51,812 nucleotides of DNA from Streptomyces sp. NRRL S-646 (lineage in GTDB: Bacteria > Actinomycetota > Actinomycetes > Streptomycetales > Streptomycetaceae). The position numbers and the translations under genes are program-made. The stretch covers positions 1 to 51,812 of the forward strand of contig NZ_JODC01000042.1 in the NCBI RefSeq assembly GCF_000720765.1. The letters run 5' to 3'. The first letter of the stretch is position 1. Every line of letters starts with the position of its first letter. Shown in pieces: positions 33,218 to 42,382 of this stretch. The notes under the pieces are model-generated. The model was not told the DNA's origin and searched no databases. It saw only the letters and a list, made by a program, of their open reading frames with translations.

Positions 33218-34651
33218 ATGAGCACCTCTCCCCCCACCGACCTCCGGTTCCCACCCGCATTACGCAGGGTTCTCCTGGTGACCGTGCTGGGCTCGGTCAT
33301 GTCCTACCTCGACGCCACGGTCGTCAACGTGGCTCTGCGTTCCCTGTCCGACAGCATGGACACATCGCTGGCCACGATTCAGTGGCTGGTCACGGCCTAC
33401 CTCCTGGGGCTGGCGGCCGTGATCCCGGTGAGCGGATGGGCCGCTGCCAGGTTCGGGGCCAAGCGGATCTACGTGCTGTCCCTCTCCGCCTTCACCCTCG
33501 CCTCCCTGGCCTGCGGACTCGCGGGCAACGTTGGGGAGCTGATCGCGTTCCGCGCCGTGCAGGGCGCCGCCGGAGGTCTCGCGCTACCCGTCGCCCAGAT
33601 GATCACCGTGCGGCTCGCGGGTCCCGAGCGCATCGCCCGTGTCATGAGCGTCAGCGGTGTACCTACCCTGCTCGCCCCCGTCTTCGGACCGGTCCTGGGC
33701 GGTCTCCTGGTCGAACACGCGGGCTGGGAGTGGATCTTCTACATCAACGTACCGATCGGACTGCTGACCGTCGCGCTCGCCCAGTGGCTGGTGCCGGCGG
33801 ACGCCGCTCAGCAGGCCGGCAAACTCGACGTCCCGGGCCTGGTGACGATGTCGCTCGGCTTCGCCGTCCTCACCTACGGCCTCGCGGAGATCGGTACGAC
33901 GGCCCGCGTGCTGTCCGCCCAGGTGCTGGTCACCGTCATCGCGGGCCTCGCGCTGATCTCCGTCTTCGTCCTGCGCGCGCTGCGCACCGAGCGCCCGCTC
34001 GTCGATGTCCGGCTGTTCGGCAACAGGCTGTACTCGGCAGCCCAGTTGACCAACGTCTGCCTCGGCTCGGCGGTCTTCGGCTCCGTCATCCTGATGCCGC
34101 TCTACTTCCAGATGGTGCGCGGTGAGGACCCGGTGGCAACGGGGCTGCTGCTCATCCCGCAGGGCATCGGTGCCGGTTTCGCGATGATGGTCAGCGCCCG
34201 ACTGGTGGACAAGCTCGGCAGCGGGCTCACGGCCTTCCTCGGCGGCGTCGTGAGCACGGTGGCGACCCTGCCCTTCCTGGTCATCGAGGCGGACAGCTCC
34301 TACTGGTTCCTGGGGGCCGCGATGCTCGCCCGGGGCTTCGGCATCGGCGCGTGCGCCATCCCGGCGACAACCGCGGCATACCGCGTCATCCCGCCCGGCA
34401 AGGTCAACGACGCGACCGTCCAGATCGGCATCCTGCAACGGGTCGGCGGCTCGACGGGCACGGCATTGTTCGCCGTGGTCCTGCAGAACGCGCTCGACTC
34501 CGCAGGCGCCCCCGCGGCGCGAGCCTCCGCCTTCGGCACCGCCTTCTGGTGGGTACTGGCCGCGGCCGTCCTCGCCACCCTCCCCACGCTGCTGCTGACG
34601 AGCGCGGAACGGCGCGCCAACAGAGCCGTCGCCGTACCGGAGCACGCCTAG
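33218..34651 (+). CDS. MFS drug exporter (DHA2, 14-helix type)
   Basis: A 477-residue proton-coupled exporter. LDATVVNVALRSL is the motif D1 region of DHA2 transporters, WLVTAYLLGLAAVIPVSGWAAARFGAKR carries motif A, and GPVLGGLL is the antiporter motif C. About 14 helices are expected. I chose ATG at 33218, preceded by AAGGAAACGG, over the upstream frame extension. Codon 15 (33260-33262) is TTA, so translation may depend on bldA. The operator-like repeat at 33141-33161 suggests repression, but no TetR or MarR gene is adjacent. It may export the cluster product or an unrelated toxin. Confidence 0.9.
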   Translation: MSTSPPTDLRFPPALRRVLLVTVLGSVMSYLDATVVNVALRSLSDSMDTSLATIQWLVTAYLLGLAAVIPVSGWAAARFGAKRIYVLSLSAFTLASLACGLAGNVGELIAFRAVQGAAGGLALPVAQMITVRLAGPERIARVMSVSGVPTLLAPVFGPVLGGLLVEHAGWEWIFYINVPIGLLTVALAQWLVPADAAQQAGKLDVPGLVTMSLGFAVLTYGLAEIGTTARVLSAQVLVTVIAGLALISVFVLRALRTERPLVDVRLFGNRLYSAAQLTNVCLGSAVFGSVILMPLYFQMVRGEDPVATGLLLIPQGIGAGFAMMVSARLVDKLGSGLTAFLGGVVSTVATLPFLVIEADSSYWFLGAAMLARGFGIGACAIPATTAAYRVIPPGKVNDATVQIGILQRVGGSTGTALFAVVLQNALDSAGAPAARASAFGTAFWWVLAAAVLATLPTLLLTSAERRANRAVAVPEHA

Positions 34652-34653
34652 TA

Positions 34654-34904
34654 CCCCGGCAGGCAACGTTCACCCCGAGGCGAGCCCGGCACGCGCCCCC
34701 CTGCCTCAGGGCGTGGGAGGTCCCCCCCCCGCTCGCCGCACCGGCCGAAAGCCCAAGTACGTCCAGTACGAGGACTTCCAGCCAGCACTCCCCAGCCTCC
34801 GACCGGGGGGACTCCCGGAGCACGCTCCTCCGCTCTCGGCTTCGCTCGACCGGGAGGGACCCCCACGGCGCCGCTCTTTGTCGGGCAAACGTTGCCTGCC
34901 GGGG
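34654..34904. mobile_element. 251-bp element with 17-bp perfect inverted ends
   Basis: CCCCGGCAGGCAACGTT at 34654-34670 is repeated as its exact reverse complement at 34888-34904. The interior is GC-rich, has several shorter inverted segments and no convincing gene. Size and architecture are those of a MITE or a mobile repeat, and similar palindromic sequences are common in Streptomyces intergenic DNA. It lies directly after the MFS stop codon and could also serve as its transcription terminator. Confidence 0.5.
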
Positions 34905-34940
34905 CACAAGTTCTGGCATCGCCAGTACCCGTCCTCTCCC

Positions 34941-34978
34941 GCGCCCACGTCGTGAATCCGGATTCACGACGTGGGCGC
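34941..34978. terminator. 38-bp perfect palindrome
   Basis: A 19-base arm starting GCGCCCACGTCGTGAATCC is followed immediately by its exact complement, with no spacer. It would make a very stable hairpin or cruciform between the MFS gene and the antiporter operon. A terminator is the simplest reading, although the lack of any loop and the AT-richer centre also fit a dyad operator. Confidence 0.5.
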
Positions 34979-35166
34979 GGCCGTCTCCGGCGGCTTTCGT
35001 ACGGCGGCACATTCCTGGACCTGGAAGCGGGCCGTTCGCTACCTTCACGCAACGGCCGCAGCCGCCACCACCGCCTTCTCCCACCCCACCAGGACGGGCG
35101 GCTGCCAGTACCGGTTGAAGCGCTGTGTGCGCTCCCGGCCATCCCACTCCCACGGCTGAGGTAGAT
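34979..35166. other. Gap before the antiporter start
   Basis: This 188-base stretch has no gene I can support. The only clear feature is the GAGG ribosome site at 35158-35161 before the antiporter GTG. Confidence 0.4.
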
Positions 35167-36585
35167 GTGACACAACGTGCTGTTCGTACAGCCACATCCC
35201 GGTCATCGACGAGCGAGGGCCGACCCGCCCAGGGCCGGCGTCGTGCGCTCGGCTACGGGCTGCTGGTCGTCCTGCCCCTCCTGGGCTCCGCGGTCATCCT
35301 GGTGTCACACGGCTCACGTCCGTCCCACGCCGGGAACGCCACCACCCCCGACCACGCGGCGGCCCTCTTCTTCGCCGTAGCGGTCGTGGTGGCCGCAGCC
35401 CGGACGGCCGGCCTGCTCGCGGCCCGTCTCGGTCAACCGCAGGTCGTCGGAGAACTCGTGGCGGGCATCGCGCTCGGCCCGACGGCACTGGAACGCCTCG
35501 CCCCCGGTGCCTGGGCGTGGCTCTTCCCCGAGTCCGCCCTCGCTGGCATCGGCGCCCTGGCCCAACTCGGGCTCGTCCTCTTCATGTTCGGTGTCGGACA
35601 AGAGGTGGTGCGCAGCAGCCGGGACCGGATGGGAGGGGACGGGAGCCTGATCGCCCTCACCTCCTTCGTGCTCCCGTTCGCCGCGGGCACCGCCGTCGCC
35701 CTGCCGCTGGCCCGGCACTTCACAGGAAGCGCCGGTGACAGCCTCACCTTTGCCCTCTTCCTCGGGTGCGCGCTGAGCATCACCGCCTTCCCCGTCCTCG
35801 CCCGTATCCTCACCGACCTGGACCTCCTCCACGCCCGCACCGGACAGCTCAGCCTGTTCGCCGCCGCCGTCGGTGACGGCCTGGGCTGGCTGCTGCTGGC
35901 GGCGACACTGCTGCTGGCCCGTGGCGGAGACCTGGCGTCGCTGTGGCCGAAGCTGCTCCTGGCCCTGGTGACGGCCGTCGTCCTGCTCGGGCCCGTGCGG
36001 ATCGGACTGGCGCGGTATCTGGGACGCGGAGACCGGCGGCCGGGAGCGGCGTTCGTGCTGATGATCGCGGTCGCCGGCCTCGCCCTGTCGTCGGGCGTCA
36101 CCTCGTTGCTGGGAATCCACCAGCTGATCGGCGCCTTCCTGTTCGGGCTGGCCTGGCCGCCCCAGCTGCCGCGCGAGGTGTCCGTCACACCCTCCCTCGG
36201 TGCCATGGCGCACCTTCTCCTGCCGTTCTTCTTCCTGGGCTTCGGGCTGTCGGTGGACCTCGGCGCACTGCCCTTCACCCCCCAGACCGTGGCCGTCGCC
36301 GGCCTGCTGCTGGCCGTGGCGTCCCTCACCAAGATCTGCGGAGTCGCGCTGGCCGCTCGCTTCTGCGGAATGGACCGCACCGAGGCGACGACCCTCGGCC
36401 TCCTGATGAACTCGCGGGGGCTCACCGAGCTCGTGGTCCTGGGAGTCGGTCACGAGGCGCGCCTGATCGACGAGGAGATGTTCGCGATCCTCACCCTCGT
36501 CGCCCTGGTCACGACCCTGATGACCGGCCCAGGGGTGCGGCTCTTCGGTGCCCTGCGCAAGCCGGCCCCGGAGATGGCACGATGA
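35167..36585 (+). CDS. CPA2-type cation/proton antiporter
   Basis: A 472-residue membrane protein with about 12 helices after a 40-residue charged N-terminus. GQPQVVGELVAGIALGPTAL is the signature of the KefB/NhaP-like CPA2 exchangers, and ITAFPVLARILTDLDLL and LLMNSRGLTELVVLGVG are the central conserved segments. I prefer GTG at 35167 with TGAGG upstream to an ATG at 35125. Its stop overlaps the first P450 start (ATGA), so it is the first gene of the terpene operon. CPA2-like antiporters are found beside some polyketide and terpene clusters, where export or resistance has been suggested; here the link is positional only. Confidence 0.88.
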   Translation: MTQRAVRTATSRSSTSEGRPAQGRRRALGYGLLVVLPLLGSAVILVSHGSRPSHAGNATTPDHAAALFFAVAVVVAAARTAGLLAARLGQPQVVGELVAGIALGPTALERLAPGAWAWLFPESALAGIGALAQLGLVLFMFGVGQEVVRSSRDRMGGDGSLIALTSFVLPFAAGTAVALPLARHFTGSAGDSLTFALFLGCALSITAFPVLARILTDLDLLHARTGQLSLFAAAVGDGLGWLLLAATLLLARGGDLASLWPKLLLALVTAVVLLGPVRIGLARYLGRGDRRPGAAFVLMIAVAGLALSSGVTSLLGIHQLIGAFLFGLAWPPQLPREVSVTPSLGAMAHLLLPFFFLGFGLSVDLGALPFTPQTVAVAGLLLAVASLTKICGVALAARFCGMDRTEATTLGLLMNSRGLTELVVLGVGHEARLIDEEMFAILTLVALVTTLMTGPGVRLFGALRKPAPEMAR

Positions 36586-37988
36586 CCGCTCCCCGCCCGG
36601 TGCCGGCCGTGGGGCTGCGGGAGAACCTGAGCGGACTCGCCGCGCTCCGCCGTGACCAGGTCGGTCACCTCTGCGCCCTCGTCCGGCGGCACGGGGACAT
36701 CTTCCGGGTGCTGCTGGGTGGGATGCCGGTCGTGATGCTGAACCACCCGGACCTCGTCCAGCACGTGCTCGTCGACCACCACACGACCTACGACAAAGAC
36801 ACCTTCATGTACCGCTCGGTCCGCTCCGTGATCGGGGACGGACTGGTCGCCCACGAAGGCGGCAGGGTCTGGCACCAGCGGCGCAGGATGCTGCAGCCGG
36901 CCTTCCACCGCGCGAGCGTCTCCCGCTTCACCTCTGTCATGGCCGACGAGACGGACCGCATGCTGGCCGCCTGGACCCGGCACGGCGGTGAGGCCTCCGC
37001 GGTGGACGTCACCGCGTCCGCCGCGGACCTCGCCCTGAAGATCGTGCTGCGGTCCCTGTTCGGCGCCGCGTCGGACGAGCGGGCTGCCCGCTTCGAGCAG
37101 GACTTCCTCGAGACCAACGCGCTGGCCGGCGCGTTCTTCCGCTTCCCCTTCCCCCCGCTCGGCTGGCCCACGCCGGCGCACCGGCGGCTGCGCTCCCGGG
37201 TCGCCGCCATGCACGGGTTCATCGCGGAGCTGATCGACAGCCGTACACACCGCGGAGGCGACGACCCGGCCCGCCCCGACCTCTTCTCCCTGTTGCTGCA
37301 CGCCCTCGACGAGGAGACCGGGAGCCGGCTCACCCGGGAGCAGGTGACGAGTGAGGTCCTCTCCATGATCGTCGCGGGCTACGAGACGACCAGCAACGCC
37401 ATCGCGTGGATCTGCCATCAGCTCGCGCACCTGCCGGAGGTCCAGCTGCGTCTCCAGGACGAGGTCGACCGCGTGCTCGGCGGCCGGACGCCGCGCTTCA
37501 AGGACCTGACGCACCTGACATACGCGCGGATGGTGGTGGACGAGACCTTGCGGCTGTTCACCCCGGCATGGCAGACCATGCGCCGGGCTGCGGCCGACGA
37601 CGTGGTGGGCGGCCATCGCATCCCTGCGGGAACCGGGATCTACATCAACTTCCTCACCCTCCACCGCCATCCCGAGTTCTGGCCGGACCCCGAGCGCTTC
37701 GACCCCGAGCGCTTCGACCCGAAGGCCCAGGCCGGCCGCCCACGCCATGCCTACCAGCCCTTCGGCGCGGGTCCGCGCCACTGCATCGGCAAGCACTTCG
37801 CGCTCACCGAGCTGCTGATCATCACGGTCATGATCGCCCAGTCCTGCACGCTGGCGCGGGTGCCGGGAACGCCCCGCACCAGCTTCGCCCCGCTACTCAC
37901 CCTGCACCCCGCGGACAACATCCGCCTTCACATACGGAGTCGCCGACCACATGACCCCGCAAGCCCTGCCCACCGCCGGTGCCCGTGA
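36582..37988 (+). CDS. Cytochrome P450 of the terpene operon (first)
   Basis: A 468-residue P450 of the class seen with bacterial terpene synthases (CYP170-like in general form). I-helix AGYETT is at 265-270, K-helix ETLR at 321-324, and the heme loop FGAGPRHCIG places the cysteine at 401. GDGLVAHEGGRVWHQRRRMLQPAFH is the helix-C region typical of long bacterial/CYP102-type P450s. It starts at an ATGA overlap and its last 38 bases overlap the next P450. The two share about the same layout, including FFRFPFPPL, so they look like tandem paralogues performing successive oxidations of one terpene skeleton. Confidence 0.9.
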   Translation: MTAPRPVPAVGLRENLSGLAALRRDQVGHLCALVRRHGDIFRVLLGGMPVVMLNHPDLVQHVLVDHHTTYDKDTFMYRSVRSVIGDGLVAHEGGRVWHQRRRMLQPAFHRASVSRFTSVMADETDRMLAAWTRHGGEASAVDVTASAADLALKIVLRSLFGAASDERAARFEQDFLETNALAGAFFRFPFPPLGWPTPAHRRLRSRVAAMHGFIAELIDSRTHRGGDDPARPDLFSLLLHALDEETGSRLTREQVTSEVLSMIVAGYETTSNAIAWICHQLAHLPEVQLRLQDEVDRVLGGRTPRFKDLTHLTYARMVVDETLRLFTPAWQTMRRAAADDVVGGHRIPAGTGIYINFLTLHRHPEFWPDPERFDPERFDPKAQAGRPRHAYQPFGAGPRHCIGKHFALTELLIITVMIAQSCTLARVPGTPRTSFAPLLTLHPADNIRLHIRSRRPHDPASPAHRRCP

Positions 37989-39321
37989 GCTGTTCGGCGG
38001 CGCACTCGCCTTCAAACGCGACCAACTCGGTTTCCTGGCGGAGAACGTGGACCGGCACGGCGATCTCTTCCGGTTCCGCCCGCTCGGGATACCGATGATC
38101 CTGGCCAATCACCCCGACCACATCCAGCACATCCTCGTGGACGGGGAGGAGCGGTACGACAAGAACGCCACCATCTTCAAGGTGGTCCGCCCCGTGCTCC
38201 GCGACGGACTGATCGCCATAGCCGACAAGGAGCGGTGGAGCCGCCAGCGCCGCATGATGGCACCGCACTTCACTCCACGCACCGTCGCCAGCTTCGTCGA
38301 GAACATGACCGTCGAGACAGTGCGCATGGTGGAGCGCTGGGAGCACCGGCCGCGCTCCGCCGGCGACCTCCTCGACGTCACGGACGAGGTGGGCCAGCTG
38401 GCCCTGCGGATCGTCAACCGCTCGCTGTTCAGCGCCGACGTCAGCCGGGCCGCTCAGGCCTTCGAGCGTGCCTTCGGCGCCGCCAACGACGTGCTCGGTT
38501 CCTTCTTCCGGTTCCCGTTCCCGCCGTTGAGCTGGCCCACGCCCCGGCGGCGCCGACTGCGCCGCGCCATCGACGACATGGACCGCTTCGTGTCCGGCGT
38601 GATCAGCGAGCGACTGCGGGGTTCCGACGCCGAACGGACCGGGACAGCGCAGCCGGACCTGCTGACGCTGCTTCTGAACAGCGTGGACGACGACGGCAAC
38701 GCGATGGACCTGGAGCAGCTCCACCACGAGGTGCTCAACCTCTGCATCGGGGCCTTCGAAACCACCACGAACACCTTGTCCTGGGCGTTCTATCTGCTGG
38801 CCCGGTACCCGCACGTCGAGGAGCGGCTGCACGCGGAGGTCGACGCGGTGCTGGGCGGGCGCGTCCCGGTCTTCGAGGACCTGCCCCGGCTGCGGTACAC
38901 CCGGATGATCATCGACGAGACACTGCGCATCTACTCCCCCGCGTACCAGACCATGCGGCACGCGCGGGAGGAGGACGTCATCGCCGGTTACCGCATCCCG
39001 GCCGGCAGCAACGTGCTCCTCAACAGCTATCTGCTGCACCGCCACCCCGAGTTCTGGCCGGACCCGGAGACGTTCGACCCGGACAACTTCACCCCGGAGC
39101 GGGTGGCCGCGCGTCCGAAGCACGCTTACATCCCCTTCGGCAGCGGCCGGCGCGTGTGCATCGGGAAGCACTTCGCCCTGACCGAACTCACCCTGGCGCT
39201 GGCCACGGTGGCCCGCAAGCACCGACTGGTCCTGCCGGAGCAGGCGCCCGTCGTACGGCCCGAGCCCCTGATCACGCTGCATCCGCGCGGCGGCGTCCAC
39301 CTCCGCCTCGCCCGCCGCTGA
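37951..39321 (+). CDS. Cytochrome P450 of the terpene operon (second)
   Basis: A 456-residue paralogue of the preceding P450. I-helix GAFETTTN is around 267-274, K-helix ETLR around 323-326, and FGSGRRVCIG places the heme cysteine at 403. The GSFFRFPFPPLSWPTP block near 183-198 matches its neighbour closely. The start codon lies 38 bases inside the previous gene, so translation is coupled. It probably acts on the same terpene, perhaps after the first P450. The I-helix keeps the catalytic acid and threonine (ET), so it should be active. Confidence 0.9.
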   Translation: MTPQALPTAGARELFGGALAFKRDQLGFLAENVDRHGDLFRFRPLGIPMILANHPDHIQHILVDGEERYDKNATIFKVVRPVLRDGLIAIADKERWSRQRRMMAPHFTPRTVASFVENMTVETVRMVERWEHRPRSAGDLLDVTDEVGQLALRIVNRSLFSADVSRAAQAFERAFGAANDVLGSFFRFPFPPLSWPTPRRRRLRRAIDDMDRFVSGVISERLRGSDAERTGTAQPDLLTLLLNSVDDDGNAMDLEQLHHEVLNLCIGAFETTTNTLSWAFYLLARYPHVEERLHAEVDAVLGGRVPVFEDLPRLRYTRMIIDETLRIYSPAYQTMRHAREEDVIAGYRIPAGSNVLLNSYLLHRHPEFWPDPETFDPDNFTPERVAARPKHAYIPFGSGRRVCIGKHFALTELTLALATVARKHRLVLPEQAPVVRPEPLITLHPRGGVHLRLARR

Positions 39322-39350
39322 CGCCCCGGCCCCTCGTCCCTGGAGCTCCC

Positions 39351-40349
39351 TTGATCGACATAACGTGCCCCTTCCCCTTCTCCGTCAACCCGCACGCCCG
39401 GCAGGCCCGCGAACACCTGGAGGCCTGGACGCGGGAGAACGGTCTGCTGCGCGGCGCCCGGGCCCGGGAGCGCTTCGCCCGGGCCGACTTCGGTTGGTTC
39501 GCCGCGCTCGTCTATCCGACCGCCGACGCCGAGGCGCTCGACCTCATGGCCGAGTGGTTTGCCTGGCTCTTCCTGGTGGACGACCAGCTGGACGACGGGG
39601 CCTTCGGCCGATCCCCCAAGCGCATGGCGCAGGCCGTGGCGCTGATGCGGGAGATACTCGGCGACCCCGCCCCGCCGCTGGACACGGCCCTGCCGCCCGC
39701 CGCCGTCGCTCTGGCCGACCTGTGGCGCCGCACGGCCCGCCGGGCCTCGCCGCGGTGGCGCGCGCGGTTTGCCCGTCACCTGGAGCAGTGCCTGATCACG
39801 GCCACGGTCTGGGAGGCAGAGAACCGGGTCAGCGGATCCGTGCCCACCGAGGAGTCCTACATCGCCAACCGGCGTCACACCGGCGCCATCTACGTCTGCA
39901 TGGACCTCATCGAGACGGCCGAGAACGTCGAGGTCCCGGCGCCGAGCTACGACACGCCCGCGTTCGAAGCCGCGCTCAACGCCGCCTGTGACGTCGTCTG
40001 CTGGGCCAACGACGTCTACTCATTGGCCAAGGAGCGTGCCCTTGGGGAGGTCCACAACCTGGTGTACATCGTCGGTCACCACCGGCGGCTGGACGAACGG
40101 CAGGCGCTGGAGACGGTGTGCTCCGCCATCGCCGCGCGTACGGAGGACTACCTGACCGCCGAGAAGGAGCTGCGACGCGAACACCCCCGGGACGCGCCAT
40201 GGCTGGAGCCCACCCTGGCGGGCATGCGGTCGTGGATGCGCGGAAACCTCGACTGGTCGCAGCGCACCGAGCGCTACGCCTCGGACTTCGCCCGGGACGG
40301 TGCGGACACCCAGTACCTGGAGGCAGCACTAATGGAGGTGGGCCAGTGA
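39351..40349 (+). CDS. Class I terpene synthase
   Basis: A 332-residue cyclase of the bacterial alpha-domain type. The aspartate-rich motif reads DDQLDD at 77-82 and the second metal motif NDVYSLAKE at 220-228 fits NDxxSxxKE exactly. An arginine pair at 174-175 and the C-terminal QRTERY complete the diphosphate-binding set. The TTG start has GGAG 5 bases upstream and is favoured because the protein then begins at the family's usual position. The stop overlaps the prenyl synthase start (GTGA). The adjacent synthase decides whether the substrate is FPP or GGPP; the cyclised skeleton cannot be predicted by eye. Confidence 0.92.
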   Translation: MIDITCPFPFSVNPHARQAREHLEAWTRENGLLRGARARERFARADFGWFAALVYPTADAEALDLMAEWFAWLFLVDDQLDDGAFGRSPKRMAQAVALMREILGDPAPPLDTALPPAAVALADLWRRTARRASPRWRARFARHLEQCLITATVWEAENRVSGSVPTEESYIANRRHTGAIYVCMDLIETAENVEVPAPSYDTPAFEAALNAACDVVCWANDVYSLAKERALGEVHNLVYIVGHHRRLDERQALETVCSAIAARTEDYLTAEKELRREHPRDAPWLEPTLAGMRSWMRGNLDWSQRTERYASDFARDGADTQYLEAALMEVGQ

Positions 40350-41365
40350 CCGCCGTCAGCCACGACACGGATGTGTGGGAGCTGCTGTCCCAAGCCCGGC
40401 AGCTGACCGAGCCCGCCTTGTGCAAGGCCGTCGCCCGGCTGCCCGAGCCCACTCGAACGGTGGCGGAATACCACTTCGGCTGGCGGGACCGGGAGGGCAA
40501 TCCGGCGGCCGGCGACTGGGGCAAGGGGATCCGCGGAGCGCTGGTCCTCGCCTCGGCCCAGGCCATGGGCGCCGTAGCGGAGCGGGCGGTCGCCGCCGCG
40601 GCCGGCGTCGAGCTCGTGCACAACTTCTCCCTCGTGCACGACGATCTCATGGACCGGGACGCCCTGCGCCGCAACCGTCCCGCGGTCTGGGCCCTGTTCG
40701 GTGAGGCACAGGCCGTGCTGGCCGGGGACGCGCTGTTGGTCGTGGCGACGGATGTGCTGGCCGGGGAGCCGCCGATGCTCCGGGAACTGTGCGACGCGCT
40801 GCTCGCCCTGGTCGCGGGCCAGGGCGCGGACCTCGCCTTCGAGGAGCGCACGGACGTTGACCTGGCGGAGTGTCTGGCGATGGCCGCCGGGAAGACCGCG
40901 GCGCTGCTGTCGGCCGCCTGTGCCCTCGGCGCGCGGGCGGCAGGAGCCACGCCCCAGCGTACAGAGGCCCTGCGGCGGTTCGGGCATCACATGGGACTGG
41001 CGTTCCAGCTCGTCGACGATCTCCTGGGCATCTGGGGACGCAGCCCGGTGTCCGGCAAGCCCGTGGGAGCGGACCTGCGGCGGCGCAAGAAGTCGTTGCC
41101 AGTCGTGGCGGCGCTGCGCTCGGACACGCCCGCGGCCCATCGGCTCGCTGAGCTATACCTCACAGGAGCGGGCCCCCTCAGGGAGAAGGAAGTGCGTGAG
41201 GCCACTCGTCTGATCGGCCTGGCAGGCGGACGCGACTGGACGGAACAGGAAGCGCGGCGGCAGCAGACCCGGGCACTGGCGGCGCTGGCGGCGGCCGACC
41301 CGGCACCTGAGGGGGCCCGGGCGCTCACCTCGCTGGCCGAGGCCATCACCCGGCGTAGTCGGTGA
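40346..41365 (+). CDS. Polyprenyl diphosphate synthase (likely GGPP synthase)
   Basis: A 339-residue trans-prenyltransferase. The first aspartate-rich motif is DDLMD (in SLVHDDLMDRD, without the two-residue insertion of type II enzymes) and the second is DDLLG (FQLVDDLLGIWG). Phenylalanine five residues before the first motif and serine at the fourth resemble type I GGPP synthases, so C20 product is my guess and C15 remains possible. GTG at 40346 overlaps the terpene synthase stop. A dedicated synthase at the end of the operon supports a diterpene pathway. Confidence 0.9.
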   Translation: MTAVSHDTDVWELLSQARQLTEPALCKAVARLPEPTRTVAEYHFGWRDREGNPAAGDWGKGIRGALVLASAQAMGAVAERAVAAAAGVELVHNFSLVHDDLMDRDALRRNRPAVWALFGEAQAVLAGDALLVVATDVLAGEPPMLRELCDALLALVAGQGADLAFEERTDVDLAECLAMAAGKTAALLSAACALGARAAGATPQRTEALRRFGHHMGLAFQLVDDLLGIWGRSPVSGKPVGADLRRRKKSLPVVAALRSDTPAAHRLAELYLTGAGPLREKEVREATRLIGLAGGRDWTEQEARRQQTRALAALAAADPAPEGARALTSLAEAITRRSR

Positions 41366-41590
41366 GACACGGTCAGCTCGGCCCCTGCCCGCGGGAGTTC
41401 CACGAGAAGACACCTGGTACCAATGCCACGACTCTGTTGGTGATGTTGGTAAGCCGTGAAGAAGACTGGCTTTGTGCGGTGCACGCTGGAGCGTTCGGAA
41501 CGGTGTCGTCGGCGCGGTGGTCGCCGTATCGCTGCGACCGGAGAGTCACCAGCGAATCCCGGCACGGACGGTGCGAACGGCGCAGGCCGC
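41366..41590. other. Gap with no recognised gene
   Basis: This 225-base stretch after the prenyl synthase contains only low-quality overlapping frames and no clear hairpin. It leads into the eroded transposase at 41591. Confidence 0.4.
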
Positions 41591-42260
41591 GTGTCCGAAG
41601 GGCAACCCGGCTATGTTCATCCGGGACCGGCTGGATGTCCTGTTCGAGGACAGCAGTTACCGGTCTGCCCCGGACGGCGGCGGACGCGGTCCGCACCCAG
41701 GTCGGCTGAAAGTACGCCCTGGGGCTTGAGCTGGAGGATCCGGGCCTCGACCACGCGATCCTGCGAGTTCCGGGCCCGGCTGGCCGACCAGGACAGCGCC
41801 GCCGACCGGCTGCTGCAGGCGACGCTGGCCCCCGAACTGGTGGTCCAAGTCGCCATTAGCCTGTCCACCGTCCGGGACACCCGGTTCGCCGAGGCAGATT
41901 GCTGGTCGTGCCGGGACCGCACCCTGTATACGTCCTCCGTAATCCGGCCTTGCTCAGTAGCAGTACTGCCCGGGCCGCTACACGAGGTTCAAGCGCAAAA
42001 CCGGCTCGACCAGCAATGGCAACACCGATACGCGATCCGCACCGGCATCGAGGCCCCCACACTCCCAGGACGTCCGGGCCCACAGGCTGCGCCGTTCCCG
42101 CCACGGTGGCCTGGCCCTCACCCCCGTCCAGCACGTCCTCGCCACGGTGGCCTGCACTTTCGCCCGCATCGCCGACTGCATCGCCGACTGCATCGACACC
42201 ACGCCCAGGCAACGCTTCCGGGCCAGACACTCTCGCGCTCCGTGCTCAGCCATCGCATGA
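41591..42260 (+). pseudogene. Eroded IS1182-like transposase
   Basis: Transposase homology is spread over several frames. CPKGNPAMFIRDRLDVLFEDSSY resembles the N-terminus and TADAVRTQVG, stop, KYALGLELEDPGLDHA the next segment, where TGA stands in place of the usual tryptophan. EFRARLADQDSAADRLLQATLA follows in frame, then later HRLRRSRHGGLALTPVQHVLATVACTFARIADCI in another frame, ending at TGA 42258-42260. Frameshifts, a nonsense codon and probable internal deletion make it non-functional. Exact ends of the original element are not visible. Confidence 0.65.
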
Positions 42261-42382
42261 TCTGCCCAACATCAACAGCAGAGTCACGACATTGAACCTA
42301 GTGCTGTGACTGGGATGGTTCATCGTGATCGGAAGGCGGCTCGTGGGACGAGCGCACGCGAAACGGCTGGTATTACTGGGGC

